From Nitrosomonadales bacterium (GTDB taxonomy: Bacteria; Pseudomonadota; Gammaproteobacteria; Burkholderiales; Gallionellaceae): 64,000 bases of DNA. Made by a program: the position numbers and the translations under genes. The notes beneath the pieces are model-generated. The model saw only the letters and a list, made by a program, of their open reading frames with translations, was not told where the DNA came from and ran no database searches. Location of the stretch: positions 1 to 64,000 of the forward strand of contig JACPYR010000010.1 of the NCBI GenBank assembly GCA_016195965.1, read 5' to 3'. Each line of letters opens with the position of its first letter. Position 1 is the stretch's first letter. Positions 25,718-34,604 of the stretch are shown one piece after another.

Positions 25718-26614
25718 TTATTTAGCTTGGCGCAGAATATCAAACTCCTTGGAAATAAAATCCATCACCAGCTGCACCTTGGGCAGATGGCGGTGGCGCT
25801 TGTGGCAGACCAGATACAGGGTGCCTACCGCACCGGACCCCAGGTCGATGTCGAGCTCCTGCAATACTTTCAGTTCGCCCAAGCCGTCATAACGATGTGT
25901 CGCCTGCGGCAGTATCATCGCGCCCAGGCCTGCCTTGCAGGCCGCCATCTGCACGATGTAATCGTCGGAGGTGAAGGCGGGCTTTAAGTCCGGCATTAGC
26001 GCGCGCAATTCCTGGTTGGTTTGCAGATTGTCATAAGACGTGGACCAGGCGATCCAGTCGAGATCGGGCAGCCCCGGATGCTTGGGCAGTTTCTTGGCGT
26101 AGGCCTTGCTGACATAGACGCGCATCGCGCTGGAAATTTCGTCCACGCATATCAGGTCGTCATCGGCGGGCTTCTGTGTGCGCAGCGACAAGTCCGCCTC
26201 TCCTCGACTCAGGTTCAAAACTTCGATGCCGGACAACACTTCGATCTGTATCTGCGGGTGCTGTTTGCGTATCTTGGCGGCCAGCGGCACCACCACCTCG
26301 TAGGCGATGCCGGGGGGAGCTGCGATGCGGACTTTTCCCTCCGGCAGATGCGTTTGCTTCTTGACGCTCTGCTCGGCCTCATTGGCCCATTCGGCCATGG
26401 CCTGCGCGGCGGGCAATAATTTCTGACCCGCAGCGGTCAGGCTGGCTCCCTGGCTTTGCCGCTCGAACAGCGCTTCGCCCACCAATTCTTCGAGTTCGGC
26501 GATGCGGCGGCTAAGCGTCGGCTGGCCCAGCTTCAAGGCGCGCGCCGCAGCGCTCAAACTGCCGTGTTCATGCACGGCTAAAAATAATTTCAGATCATCC
26601 CAGCGAAAATTCAT
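25718..26614 (-). CDS. LysR-family transcriptional regulator
   Basis: The 298-residue protein has a LysR winged helix (about 1-65: FLAVHEHGSLSAAARALKLGQPTLSRRI) and a substrate-binding effector domain (about 90-295). I chose ATG 26614 (MNFRWDDLKLFL), because the 68 codons ahead of it are not LysR-like. It is divergent from the metallo-beta-lactamase lipoprotein gene with a 113-nt gap containing a 16-bp dyad, so that gene and the oxidoreductase run after it are its probable targets. Confidence 0.9.
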   Translation of the reverse strand: MNFRWDDLKLFLAVHEHGSLSAAARALKLGQPTLSRRIAELEELVGEALFERQSQGASLTAAGQKLLPAAQAMAEWANEAEQSVKKQTHLPEGKVRIAAPPGIAYEVVVPLAAKIRKQHPQIQIEVLSGIEVLNLSRGEADLSLRTQKPADDDLICVDEISSAMRVYVSKAYAKKLPKHPGLPDLDWIAWSTSYDNLQTNQELRALMPDLKPAFTSDDYIVQMAACKAGLGAMILPQATHRYDGLGELKVLQELDIDLGSGAVGTLYLVCHKRHRHLPKVQLVMDFISKEFDILRQAK

Positions 26615-26648
26615 CGTCAAGCCCGAAGTAAAACAGCCCATGCAATAA

Positions 26649-26664
26649 CGGATGACCTCATCCG
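26649..26664. promoter_or_regulatory. Dyad between the LysR gene and the MBL lipoprotein gene
   Basis: CGGATGACCTCATCCG has perfect 7-bp arms around CC. It lies 35 bp from the LysR start, a usual position for a LysR recognition site. Confidence 0.45.
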
Positions 26665-26727
26665 AATTTAGCCAATTGCACGGCGATGTTTGGATGTGTG
26701 AGTATAGATAAAAATCTGGAGGCCTAC

Positions 26728-27660
26728 ATGAAAACCAAATATCTGTTACTCGCATTCTACTGCGTGATGTTGTTGCAAGGCTGCTCGGCAACCAGCCACC
26801 CGCTGGGCAAACCCGCAATAGGGCGCGCTTCCAGCAGCGCCGAGATGGAACGGCTGATCGACCAGCCTGGCCCTATCCAGCTGGAAACCATCAACAGCGC
26901 GGACTGGTCGGTATCGCTCTCCGGCCTGTTGAACTTGGACAGCCCGGCAGCGAAAGAAGCCGACTTGCGCGACCGCGATGAGCCGATACAAATATATGCC
27001 CATGTGCTGAAGCATCCCCGATTCGGCAACTTTCTGGTGGATACCGGCGTGTCGCAAAAGCTGGTGGATAATCCGGGCCAAGCGGGCGTGAACTGGATGA
27101 TACAGAAAGCGATGCACATCGAGAGAATGCATATCAACAAAAGCACGGCTGCGATCCTGCAAGGCCTGGACGGGAAATTGTCCGGCGTGTTTTTCACCCA
27201 TCTGCATCTCGATCATGTATCTGGTTTGCCGGATATTCCCGATGATGTTCCGCTATATATCGGCTCATCGGAATCCACGGCCACCAGCTTCAAGAATATG
27301 TTCGTGCGCGGCGCCAATGACCAGATGCTGGAGGGCAAGCAGCCGCTGCAGGAATGGCATTTCCAGCCCGATCCGCAAGGAAAATTCGAAGGCATTGTGG
27401 ACGTATTTGAAGACGGCTCGGTTTTCGCCATTCAAGTGCCTGGGCATACCGCAGGCAGTACCGCGTTTCTACTCAGAACCACGCGCGGCCCGGTGCTGCT
27501 GACCGGCGATGCCTGCCACACGCGCTGGGGATGGGAGCATACCGTGGAGCCAGGCGATTTCACCGACAACCACGCGCGCAACCTGCTCAACCTGCAACGT
27601 CTGAAAAATCTGGTCGCGGCGCATCCGCAGATCGAGGTGCGCTTGGGACACCAGCATTGA
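26728..27660 (+). CDS. Metallo-beta-lactamase-fold lipoprotein
   Basis: The start is ATG 26728, with GGAGG 6 nt upstream; the longer frame from 26686 is not supported. A lipobox LLQGC at about residues 17-21 marks an exported lipoprotein. The MBL core has THLHLDHVSG (HxHxDH), the later VPGHTAGS histidine, TGDAC and a terminal GHQH, so the two-metal site is complete. Related proteins are hydrolases of lactones or thioesters, but the substrate here is unknown. It is the first gene of a same-strand run that continues with an alpha/beta hydrolase. Confidence 0.85.
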   Translation: MKTKYLLLAFYCVMLLQGCSATSHPLGKPAIGRASSSAEMERLIDQPGPIQLETINSADWSVSLSGLLNLDSPAAKEADLRDRDEPIQIYAHVLKHPRFGNFLVDTGVSQKLVDNPGQAGVNWMIQKAMHIERMHINKSTAAILQGLDGKLSGVFFTHLHLDHVSGLPDIPDDVPLYIGSSESTATSFKNMFVRGANDQMLEGKQPLQEWHFQPDPQGKFEGIVDVFEDGSVFAIQVPGHTAGSTAFLLRTTRGPVLLTGDACHTRWGWEHTVEPGDFTDNHARNLLNLQRLKNLVAAHPQIEVRLGHQH

Positions 27661-27671
27661 GCGCAACGATC

Positions 27672-28601
27672 ATGTCATCTACCAATAAAACGATCACGCT
27701 AGCCATCAATGGCTCTACCCAGAAAATCCGCCAGTGTGCAGAACGATCCGGATTGCCGCCGCTGCTGATCGTGCAGGCCGGTCCGGGATTCCCGTTGCTG
27801 CATGAAGTGGGGAAATTTCAGAGGCGCTTGAACCTGGAAAAAGATTTTACCGTGAGCTACTGGGAGCAACGCGGCTGTGGCACCGCTTCCCGAAAAGATG
27901 CGGAGGGCATCTCGCTGCAACAGCAGGTCGACGATCTGCGCGCCGTGCTGCGCTGGCTGAACAATGAAACCGGTCAAGCGGCCATCGTGTTCGGCGTCTC
28001 GCTGGGCGCAACGTTGTCCCTGCAAGCGGCAGAGCATGAACCTGCTGCCGTCAAAGCGGTGATCGCCATTTCCCCTGACGCGCACACAGCCAGCAGCGAT
28101 GCTTCCGTTGCCTCATTCCTCAAGGCGCAATGTGTCAATGCTAATTTCAACGCAAAGCTGAATAAACTCGGCGAGCCTCCTTACACGGATGCGGCTGCGT
28201 TCCAGTTGCGCGCCCGCATCCTGTCCGACCTGGGCGCTATCGAACACGGCAGGAAATTCGGCGCCCTGTTAAGGGAGACGCTGTTTGGGCTGATACGCAC
28301 ATACGGATTGCCGGGTGCGGTCAAAGCCTTGCGCAACATGAACCTGATTCAGAACCAACTGCTGCCGCAGCTGGCTTCGTTGGACATGATATCCAATCCG
28401 CCGCGAGTGGAAGTCCCCGTCCATTATGTATTTGGTGAGCGCGATCCGCTGACCCCGGCAGAAACCATCAAGCAATTGCCGTTGGCCATTGCCACCACCA
28501 AGGCCACAGTAACGCTGATTCCCGATGCGGGTCACATGGCACATTTTGACCAGTCTGAGATGATGCGTTCCATTGTGATGAAGGCATGCGATGAAAAATA
28601 A
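27672..28601 (+). CDS. Alpha/beta hydrolase (proline iminopeptidase-like)
   Basis: The 309-residue enzyme has an oxyanion segment near LIVQAGPGFP, the YWEQRGCG motif, nucleophile elbow GVSLGA, acid in FGERDPLTP and catalytic His in DAGHMAHFD. The start 27672 lies 12 nt after the MBL gene; the ORF extension upstream is a shadow. Its 3' end overlaps the next gene by 11 nt. Substrate unknown. Confidence 0.85.
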   Translation: MSSTNKTITLAINGSTQKIRQCAERSGLPPLLIVQAGPGFPLLHEVGKFQRRLNLEKDFTVSYWEQRGCGTASRKDAEGISLQQQVDDLRAVLRWLNNETGQAAIVFGVSLGATLSLQAAEHEPAAVKAVIAISPDAHTASSDASVASFLKAQCVNANFNAKLNKLGEPPYTDAAAFQLRARILSDLGAIEHGRKFGALLRETLFGLIRTYGLPGAVKALRNMNLIQNQLLPQLASLDMISNPPRVEVPVHYVFGERDPLTPAETIKQLPLAIATTKATVTLIPDAGHMAHFDQSEMMRSIVMKACDEK

Positions 28602-29676
28602 AGCCGATGGATCATGGATGATATATGGGGCAACGGGTTTTACCGGTACGCTGATCGCGGAGGAGGCGGTCAGGCGCGGACACAGACCGATACTCGCCGG
28701 ACGCAATGTGAAAAAATTGCAGGCGCTTGGTGAGCGCCTAGGGCTGGCATGGCAGGCCTTCTCGCTCGAAGATGTAGGGGCCGTGTTTGAGGCGGCGGAA
28801 TCGATCGATCTTGTGCTGAACGCGGCTGGCCCATTTACCAAAACTTGCGAGCCATTGATGGACGCCTGTTTGGCCGGGAAGTCGCACTACCTGGATATTT
28901 CCAACGAGATACCCGTATTGCATGCCGCCCAGGCACGGCATCGCATGGCGGAAGAGAATGGCGTGTCGATCATTCCCGGAGTGGGCTTCGGAACCGTCGC
29001 CAGCAATTGTCTGGCGCGCCACGTGTGCGATCAGATAACCGAGCCGGTCTCTTTGGAAATTATTCTGTCGCCCTATGTCGCGCAGCGCAGTGCAGGAGCC
29101 GCCAGGAGCACGCTGGAAACCATCGCTCACGGAGGCTATGTGCGCAAGGAGGGGAAGTTGGTTTCAACGCCATTCGGTTCGGGAGCCAAGCGTATGCGCA
29201 TTGCGAGTGCATGGCATACCCTCTTGCCGGTGCCGACCGGTGATCTGGAAGCCGCATATATGGCGACGGGCATTCCCGACATCACCGTTTACATGGTATC
29301 AGCGCTGAATCCCATCCTTGCCCGCTCGCTGCTGCCGCTCGTGCAAAAAATTCTTTCGTGGGAAGCCTTGCGCCAGAAGCTCGCGCGATGGCTGGATGCG
29401 CGTCCCACTTCTTCAAAACCGGTCAATGCCAACCGCCGCTCCTGGATATGGGCGCGTGCTGCCGACCGTCATGGCAAGATGTTTGAGGCACGGCTCGAAA
29501 CAGGCGATGGATATGAGTTCACTGCACTCGCCAGCATACAAGCCATAGAACAGGTGATGAGACAGCAGCCGATTGGGATACATTCGCCAGCCACAGCATT
29601 TGGGGCGGATTTTGTTTTGCGGATAGATGGCGTGCGGAGAAATGGCGGGGTTGATCAGTCGGAGAAAGGATTGTAA
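28591..29676 (+). CDS. Saccharopine dehydrogenase-like NAD(P)-binding protein
   Basis: A Rossmann start (MIYGATGFTGTLIAEEAVRRG) and the LNAAGPFTKTCEPLMDACLAG segment are typical of the saccharopine dehydrogenase-like/trans-acting enoyl reductase family. At 361 residues it is of usual length. It overlaps the hydrolase upstream and lies 3 nt before the next Rossmann protein. Its reaction is not predictable; a lipid or polyketide reductase role is known for mycobacterial relatives only. Confidence 0.8.
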   Translation: MKNKADGSWMIYGATGFTGTLIAEEAVRRGHRPILAGRNVKKLQALGERLGLAWQAFSLEDVGAVFEAAESIDLVLNAAGPFTKTCEPLMDACLAGKSHYLDISNEIPVLHAAQARHRMAEENGVSIIPGVGFGTVASNCLARHVCDQITEPVSLEIILSPYVAQRSAGAARSTLETIAHGGYVRKEGKLVSTPFGSGAKRMRIASAWHTLLPVPTGDLEAAYMATGIPDITVYMVSALNPILARSLLPLVQKILSWEALRQKLARWLDARPTSSKPVNANRRSWIWARAADRHGKMFEARLETGDGYEFTALASIQAIEQVMRQQPIGIHSPATAFGADFVLRIDGVRRNGGVDQSEKGL

Positions 29677-29679
29677 TTC

Positions 29680-30363
29680 ATGAATATCGGCATCGTGGGC
29701 ACAGGCAATATGGGACGCGTTCTGGGACTGGCGCTGGCAGAGCAAGGCCATCCGGTGTTTTTTGGCGCGCGCAATCTTGAAAAGGCCAAACTGGCAGCGC
29801 AGTTAGGCGCTGCCAACACCTTCTTTGGAAACAACCAGCAGGCGGCCGAATTCGGCGAAGTGGTTTACTACAATCCGCGCGATGTTCATCCTGCGGAAGT
29901 CTTGAGCAACCCTGATGCGTTAAACGGGAAGGTGGTCGTCGCATCACACAATGGCACTGTACCCGTTGATTTTGCTTTCGCGCCAGTGATCGAATCTCGC
30001 GCCGAAATCTTGCAGTCGCAGATTCCGCGAGCCCATGTCGTCGCGGCCTTCAACACCATCACTCAGGAAATATTCGAACACGCCAACCACAGCCTGCACG
30101 AACTCAACATTGCCTGTTTTATCGCGGGCGATCAGGCGGGGGCGCGGGCAACAGTCGCTCAACTCGCGGCATCAATCGGATTCACGCCGATGGATTGCGG
30201 CGAACTGCGGCAAGCGCGGCTGATCGAAAGCGCCGCAGACCTGGTGCGCATGCTGCTGTACAAGCAAAAAAACCCTTGGGCATCGTTTTCGTTCACCCAG
30301 GTTCCACCGGTGCAACCGGGCAGACTGGGCGGAAGGCAGGCATCCTCGCTGACACGCAGGTAA
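29680..30363 (+). CDS. NADP-dependent F420-reductase-like oxidoreductase
   Basis: The 227-residue protein opens with MNIGIVGTGNMGRVLG, a GxGxxG dinucleotide-binding loop, followed by FGARN. It resembles the short NADP:F420 oxidoreductase/YrpG-like family found widely outside methanogens. Residues 128-200 supply the second half of the fold (VVAAFNTI, IAGDQAGAR). It is the last gene of the four-gene run beginning with the MBL lipoprotein. Confidence 0.82.
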   Translation: MNIGIVGTGNMGRVLGLALAEQGHPVFFGARNLEKAKLAAQLGAANTFFGNNQQAAEFGEVVYYNPRDVHPAEVLSNPDALNGKVVVASHNGTVPVDFAFAPVIESRAEILQSQIPRAHVVAAFNTITQEIFEHANHSLHELNIACFIAGDQAGARATVAQLAASIGFTPMDCGELRQARLIESAADLVRMLLYKQKNPWASFSFTQVPPVQPGRLGGRQASSLTRR

Positions 30364-30491
30364 CCTGTTCAACCTGCACAAGATGCCGCATGATCAGGTC
30401 TCTATTTGATTCACGCCCTACTTCCTCGTTGCGGAAATGCGGATCGGGCAGCCTAGTGATGAACGCGGCTGGTCTGGAATCAACGCATCGC

Positions 30492-31649
30492 TCAAGGCGC
30501 CCGTGACCTGGCCAATTTCAGGACGATGGCCGCTGCGAGCAATATCACGGGGATAGCGGCATAGACGTTCAAGCTGTGCCAGCCAAGCACAGCGACGAGC
30601 TTCCCGGTCAGCAGGGTCGCCACCGCCATACCAAAGAACACCACCGTGTCGTTGCAGGCCTGCACCATGGATTTTTCTTCCGGGTGGTAAGTTTCGGTGA
30701 GCAGCGCGGTCGCGCCGACATAGAGGAAATTCCACCCTGCTCCGAGCAGTATCAGGGATAGCTCGAATTGAGCCAAACCGTCTCCCTGCATGGCGATGAA
30801 AATACTTCCCAGCATCAAACCGCATCCCAGCAGCATCACGGGCAGTGTGCCTATGCGTTGGATGATGGCACCGGTCACGAACGAGGGTGCAAACATTGCC
30901 ACGACATGCCATTGGATGACCGTCGCCGTTTGGAAAAACTCCAGGTGGACATGTTTCATCGCCAGCGGCGTTGCGCACATGAGCAGCCCCATGATGGCAT
31001 AGCCTATGAGTCCGCCTGCCACGGCCAGTACGAATTGGGGATTTTTTGCGATCTCGCGCAATGGCCGGCGCGATCCGGTGGAATTCGTTTGGGTCGGCGG
31101 TGGCAGTTTGAGCCCTGCCGCAAACATGGCGCCCAGCAACGCAACGCCGATCAGTGCGAGAAAGCTGGCGTAAAAGGCCGGGGCAAGCGCATCCTTGCTC
31201 CAGCGCGCGAGCATAGGGCCCGCTATCGCCGCAATCACCCCTCCGCTAAGAGTCAACGAAATGGCCATGCTTTTATGCTGGGCTGGTACCGCCTCGGCAG
31301 CGGCAAAGCGGTAGTATTGTCCGGCCGCGTTGAAAGCGCCGATCAGCAATCCGGCTGCCACAAATAGCGTGAAGCTGGCCGACGCTATGCCGACCGCAGC
31401 CATAGCCAGACCCAATGCGCCAATCAGCGCACCGCCCAAAAATATTTTCTGGCGGCCATACGACTCCATCAACCTGGCGATCGGATACAGCAGCAGCATG
31501 GTTGCCAGGTACAGGGCGGCCAGCGGCGTGGTCGCCAGTTCGGGCGAAGCCAGTTGCGCACCGACCAGTGCGGATGCCGACAGCGACAGGCTGACCACGG
31601 TCATCATCGCGGACTGCGAGCAGGCTAACAATAAAACATTGAGGTTCAT
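30492..31649 (-). CDS. Major facilitator superfamily permease
   Basis: About 12 hydrophobic segments occupy 385 residues, with an RLMESYGRQKIF loop between TM2 and TM3 typical of MFS. The start ATG 31649 (MNLNVLLLA) is chosen because the preceding 27 codons are hydrophilic and leader-like. It is divergent from a GlxA-type regulator 89 bp away, which is its probable controller. Substrate unknown. Confidence 0.85.
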   Translation of the reverse strand: MNLNVLLLACSQSAMMTVVSLSLSASALVGAQLASPELATTPLAALYLATMLLLYPIARLMESYGRQKIFLGGALIGALGLAMAAVGIASASFTLFVAAGLLIGAFNAAGQYYRFAAAEAVPAQHKSMAISLTLSGGVIAAIAGPMLARWSKDALAPAFYASFLALIGVALLGAMFAAGLKLPPPTQTNSTGSRRPLREIAKNPQFVLAVAGGLIGYAIMGLLMCATPLAMKHVHLEFFQTATVIQWHVVAMFAPSFVTGAIIQRIGTLPVMLLGCGLMLGSIFIAMQGDGLAQFELSLILLGAGWNFLYVGATALLTETYHPEEKSMVQACNDTVVFFGMAVATLLTGKLVAVLGWHSLNVYAAIPVILLAAAIVLKLARSRAP

Positions 31650-31738
31650 CGCGGACTCCAGAAGTAGCAGGGATTTGCACAAGTGATATTGCCCGGTTAG
31701 GATTCGTCCGGAATGACAACTTTCACGCATTTACTGCC

Positions 31739-32707
31739 ATGATGAGAACGATAGTGTTTTTGCTGTACCCGGATTTCCAGTTGCTGGATGCTGCCGGGCC
31801 GATAGCCGCCTTCGAAATGGCCAGCCGTTTGCGGCCCGGCGCGTACCGGATTGTTTTGGCGAGCCAACATGGCGGCAGGATAGTGAGTTCTGCCGGGATC
31901 GAGCTGGATACGTCGGATATCGAAAAAATTGCCGGTATCGACACCTTGCTGGTTGCCGGAGGAGATGGCGCGCAGGCATCCGCTGCCGATGCGGGAATGA
32001 CCGAATTGATTTCGCAATGCGCGGCGCGGACGCGCCGGATCGCCAGCGTATGCACCGGCGCCTATTTGCTTGCGGCGGCGGGGCTGCTAAAGGGCAAGAA
32101 GGCGACGACCCACTGGCGCAGCAGCGCCGATTTCAGCCGCCGCTTTGCCGATGTGCTGCTGGATGCGGACCGCATCTATGTCAAAGATGGGCATGTCTGG
32201 ACTGCGGCGGGAATCAGCGCCGGTATCGATTTGTCGTTGGCCTTGATCGAAGAAGACCTGGGCGAGCAGATCGCGCGGCAAGTCGCGCAACAACTGGTGG
32301 TGTACTACCGCCGCCCAGGCGGCCAGTCGCAGCATTCGGCATTGCTGGAAATGAGCGGTGGCCGTTTTACAGGCTTGCTCGACTATATCCGCACCAATTT
32401 AAGTAAGCCCCTACAGGTGAGCGATCTTGCGGATCGGGTCTGTATGAGCCCGAGGCATTTCGCCAGAATGTTTATGCAGGAAACCGGCATGACGCCGGCG
32501 CGCGCCGTTGAGCGTTTGCGCGTCGAGGCCGCAAGCGCGATTTTGCAAAATTCCGGCGGTGCCATGCAGGTAGTCGCGCACCAATGCGGATTTTCCAATG
32601 CCGAGCAGATGAGAAGAGCCTTCCTGCGTTGCAAAGGCGTTTCTGCGCTTTTTCTCAAGCAGAGCCGGCCATCCGGTAAAACGGCCCAGCGTAGGGGTGT
32701 CGGTTGA
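31739..32707 (+). CDS. GlxA-family regulator (DJ-1/PfpI plus AraC)
   Basis: The 322-residue protein has an N-terminal DJ-1/PfpI domain (about 3-170; IASVCTGAYLLAAAGLL elbow) and a C-terminal AraC domain (about 210-310; MSPRHFARMFMQETGMTP, QCGFSNAEQMRRAF). It is divergent from the MFS gene at 30492-31649. It is a paralogue of the regulator at 19675-20631. Confidence 0.88.
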   Translation: MMRTIVFLLYPDFQLLDAAGPIAAFEMASRLRPGAYRIVLASQHGGRIVSSAGIELDTSDIEKIAGIDTLLVAGGDGAQASAADAGMTELISQCAARTRRIASVCTGAYLLAAAGLLKGKKATTHWRSSADFSRRFADVLLDADRIYVKDGHVWTAAGISAGIDLSLALIEEDLGEQIARQVAQQLVVYYRRPGGQSQHSALLEMSGGRFTGLLDYIRTNLSKPLQVSDLADRVCMSPRHFARMFMQETGMTPARAVERLRVEAASAILQNSGGAMQVVAHQCGFSNAEQMRRAFLRCKGVSALFLKQSRPSGKTAQRRGVG

Positions 32708-32760
32708 CCAGCGTAGGGGGGCCGGCTGATAAGACACATCAATAATCGATAAATGGCGGC

Positions 32761-32815
32761 TTGACAAATTAGGTCGATTGTCCTAACTTATGGGTAGAGT
32801 AGGACGAGTGTCCTA
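32761..32815 (+). promoter_or_regulatory. Promoter with two tandem TetR-type operators
   Basis: TTGACA at 32761-32766 is a consensus -35, with TAACTT 17 nt later as a weak -10. TAGGTCGATTGTCCTA (32770-32785) fills the spacer, and TAGGACGAGTGTCCTA (32800-32815) follows 30 bp later. Both are TAGGAC-N4-GTCCTA dyads, the first with one mismatch. Confidence 0.75.
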
Positions 32816-32884
32816 TAGTATATAAACGGAACGAAGCAGGAAATTTATGGGAATTTATTTCCCCCGCCTAGATTTGGAGACCTG

Positions 32885-33526
32885 ATGCGGGAAGAAGACA
32901 TGAACGACAAGACTACCCGCGATCACATTATTGAAGCAGCCGACCGGTTGTTTTACCGGCAGGGTTACGACCATACCTCGTTCGCGAACATTGCGGAGGC
33001 CGTGCAGATTTCGCGCGGCAACTTTTACTACCACTTCAAAACCAAGGATGAAATCCTGGATGCCGTGATCGGTGCGCGTCTGGCTAATACCCGGACGATG
33101 CTGGAGCAGTGGGAGATCGCAGGGGAACAGCCCGTAGATCGCATCCTCAGTTTTATCAATATGCTGATCGCAAACCGCGCCCACATCAAACAATACGGAT
33201 GTCCGGTAGGCACGCTATGCACCGAGCTGGCGAAACTGGACCATGCCTCGCAAGCCGAGGCGAACAAACTGTTCACATTGTTTCGCGTCTGGCTGCGCAA
33301 GCAGTTCACGCTGCTGGGGCGCAAGGCGGATGCCGATGAGCTGGCGATGCATCTGCTCGCCCGCAGCCAGGGAGTCGCCACGCTGGCCCATGCCTTTCAC
33401 GATGAGAAGTTCATCAAGCAGGAAGTGCAGCAGATGCGCGACTGGCTGAGCGCGTGTGCGGATAGCGCCACGCGCAATGCACACGACAAGCCCGAGGCGA
33501 GCCTTCGTGTGAAGCGCAAAGGCTGA
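32885..33526 (+). CDS. TetR/AcrR-family repressor
   Basis: A TetR helix-turn-helix (about 10-60; FANIAEAVQISRGNFYYHFKTKDEIL) and an all-helical ligand domain with YGCPVGTLCTEL, a cysteine-bearing motif of the AcrR/YxaF-like subgroup. Two matching dyads lie 70-115 nt upstream over a promoter, so autorepression is likely. YCII and tag genes follow on the same strand. GGAGA precedes ATG 32885; ATG 32900 is an alternative. Confidence 0.9.
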   Translation: MREEDMNDKTTRDHIIEAADRLFYRQGYDHTSFANIAEAVQISRGNFYYHFKTKDEILDAVIGARLANTRTMLEQWEIAGEQPVDRILSFINMLIANRAHIKQYGCPVGTLCTELAKLDHASQAEANKLFTLFRVWLRKQFTLLGRKADADELAMHLLARSQGVATLAHAFHDEKFIKQEVQQMRDWLSACADSATRNAHDKPEASLRVKRKG

Positions 33527-33563
33527 GTAACCGTCCCACCATGTTCATAGGAGAGCAAATCCG

Positions 33564-33863
33564 ATGTTTATCGTGTTCCTTAATTTTTCAGAAAACAAAG
33601 GCAATGCTGGGCAATACATGGCAGGCCACAAAGAATGGATCAAGCGCGGTTTCGAGGATGGCGTATTTTTGCTGGCCGGCAGCCTACAGCCCAACTTGGG
33701 CGGCGCGATTGTCGCTTACAACATCTCGCTGCCCGACCTGCAACGCAGGGTGAACGACGATCCGTTTGTAGCGGGAAAAGTGGTCGATGCGGAAATTAAC
33801 GAAATTACTCCTTCGAGAGCCGATGAGCGGCTACAGTTCTTGTTCGACGGAGCAGGCCGATGA
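33564..33863 (+). CDS. YCII-family protein
   Basis: The 99-residue protein fits the YCII fold of ferredoxin-like dimers: it contains HKEWIKRGFEDGVFLLAG and the DDPFV motif near residue 67. AGGAGAG precedes the ATG. Its 3' end overlaps tag by 4 nt (ATGA). It lies downstream of the TetR gene and is probably controlled by it. Function unknown in the family. Confidence 0.82.
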   Translation: MFIVFLNFSENKGNAGQYMAGHKEWIKRGFEDGVFLLAGSLQPNLGGAIVAYNISLPDLQRRVNDDPFVAGKVVDAEINEITPSRADERLQFLFDGAGR

Positions 33864-34471
33864 GCGCGACGATAGCAGGCACCGACGGCAAGCCGCGTTG
33901 CCGCTGGTGCGCAGCCGCGCCGGAGTTCCTTGCCTACCACGACGCCGAATGGGGCTTCCCGGTCGGCGATGATCGTCGCCTGTTCGAGAAATTGTGCCTG
34001 GAAGGTTTTCAATCCGGGCTGAGCTGGCGCACCATACTCGCCAAGCGCGAAAACTTCCGCACCGCTTTCCACAATTTCGATTTCGACAGGATCGCGCGCT
34101 ACTCGCAGCGCGACCTTGACCGGCTGCTAACGGACGCAGGCATCGTCCGGCATCGCGGCAAGATCGAAGCAGTCATCACTAACGCACAACGCGCGCAGGA
34201 ACTGGTCAAACATGAAGGGTCGCTGGCAGCCTTCATATGGCGTTATGAACCGGACGCGAAGCATCTTGCAGAACCGCAGACCGCCTCGACCTCGGCGCAG
34301 TCTCTGGCTTTGTCAAAAGACCTGAAAAAACTGGGCTGGAAATTCGTCGGCCCGACCACGGTGTATGCCTTCATGCAGGCGATGGGGCTGATCAACGATC
34401 ACGTAGAGGGCTGCGCGATCAGGGCAGAGGTTGAACGCGCACGCAATAGCTTCAAACGGCCTGGAAGCTGA
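33860..34471 (+). CDS. tag: DNA-3-methyladenine glycosylase I
   Basis: Tag excises 3-methyladenine in base-excision repair. The zinc ligands of the family are in place: C14 (RCRWC), H27 (AYHDAEWG) and a C-terminal His...Cys (INDHVEGC). The LCLEGFQSGLSW and GPTTVYAFMQAMG signatures are present. At 203 residues it is slightly longer than E. coli Tag. It is translationally coupled to the YCII gene. Confidence 0.95.
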   Translation: MSATIAGTDGKPRCRWCAAAPEFLAYHDAEWGFPVGDDRRLFEKLCLEGFQSGLSWRTILAKRENFRTAFHNFDFDRIARYSQRDLDRLLTDAGIVRHRGKIEAVITNAQRAQELVKHEGSLAAFIWRYEPDAKHLAEPQTASTSAQSLALSKDLKKLGWKFVGPTTVYAFMQAMGLINDHVEGCAIRAEVERARNSFKRPGS

Positions 34472-34604
34472 CTAGCTGATGACAGTTTGCGCGCACTATT
34501 CGCAGTTCAGCCCAGCTGCAGCATGGATATTCTTTTCATCGCACCGCTGCTACTTGTCTCCCGCACCGTTATAATCCGGCCTTTCGTCGTTACCTGGATT
34601 TATT

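Noticed and set aside
31650-31738. Operator between the MFS gene and the GlxA-type regulator
   Set aside because: I found no convincing dyad or direct repeat in this gap.
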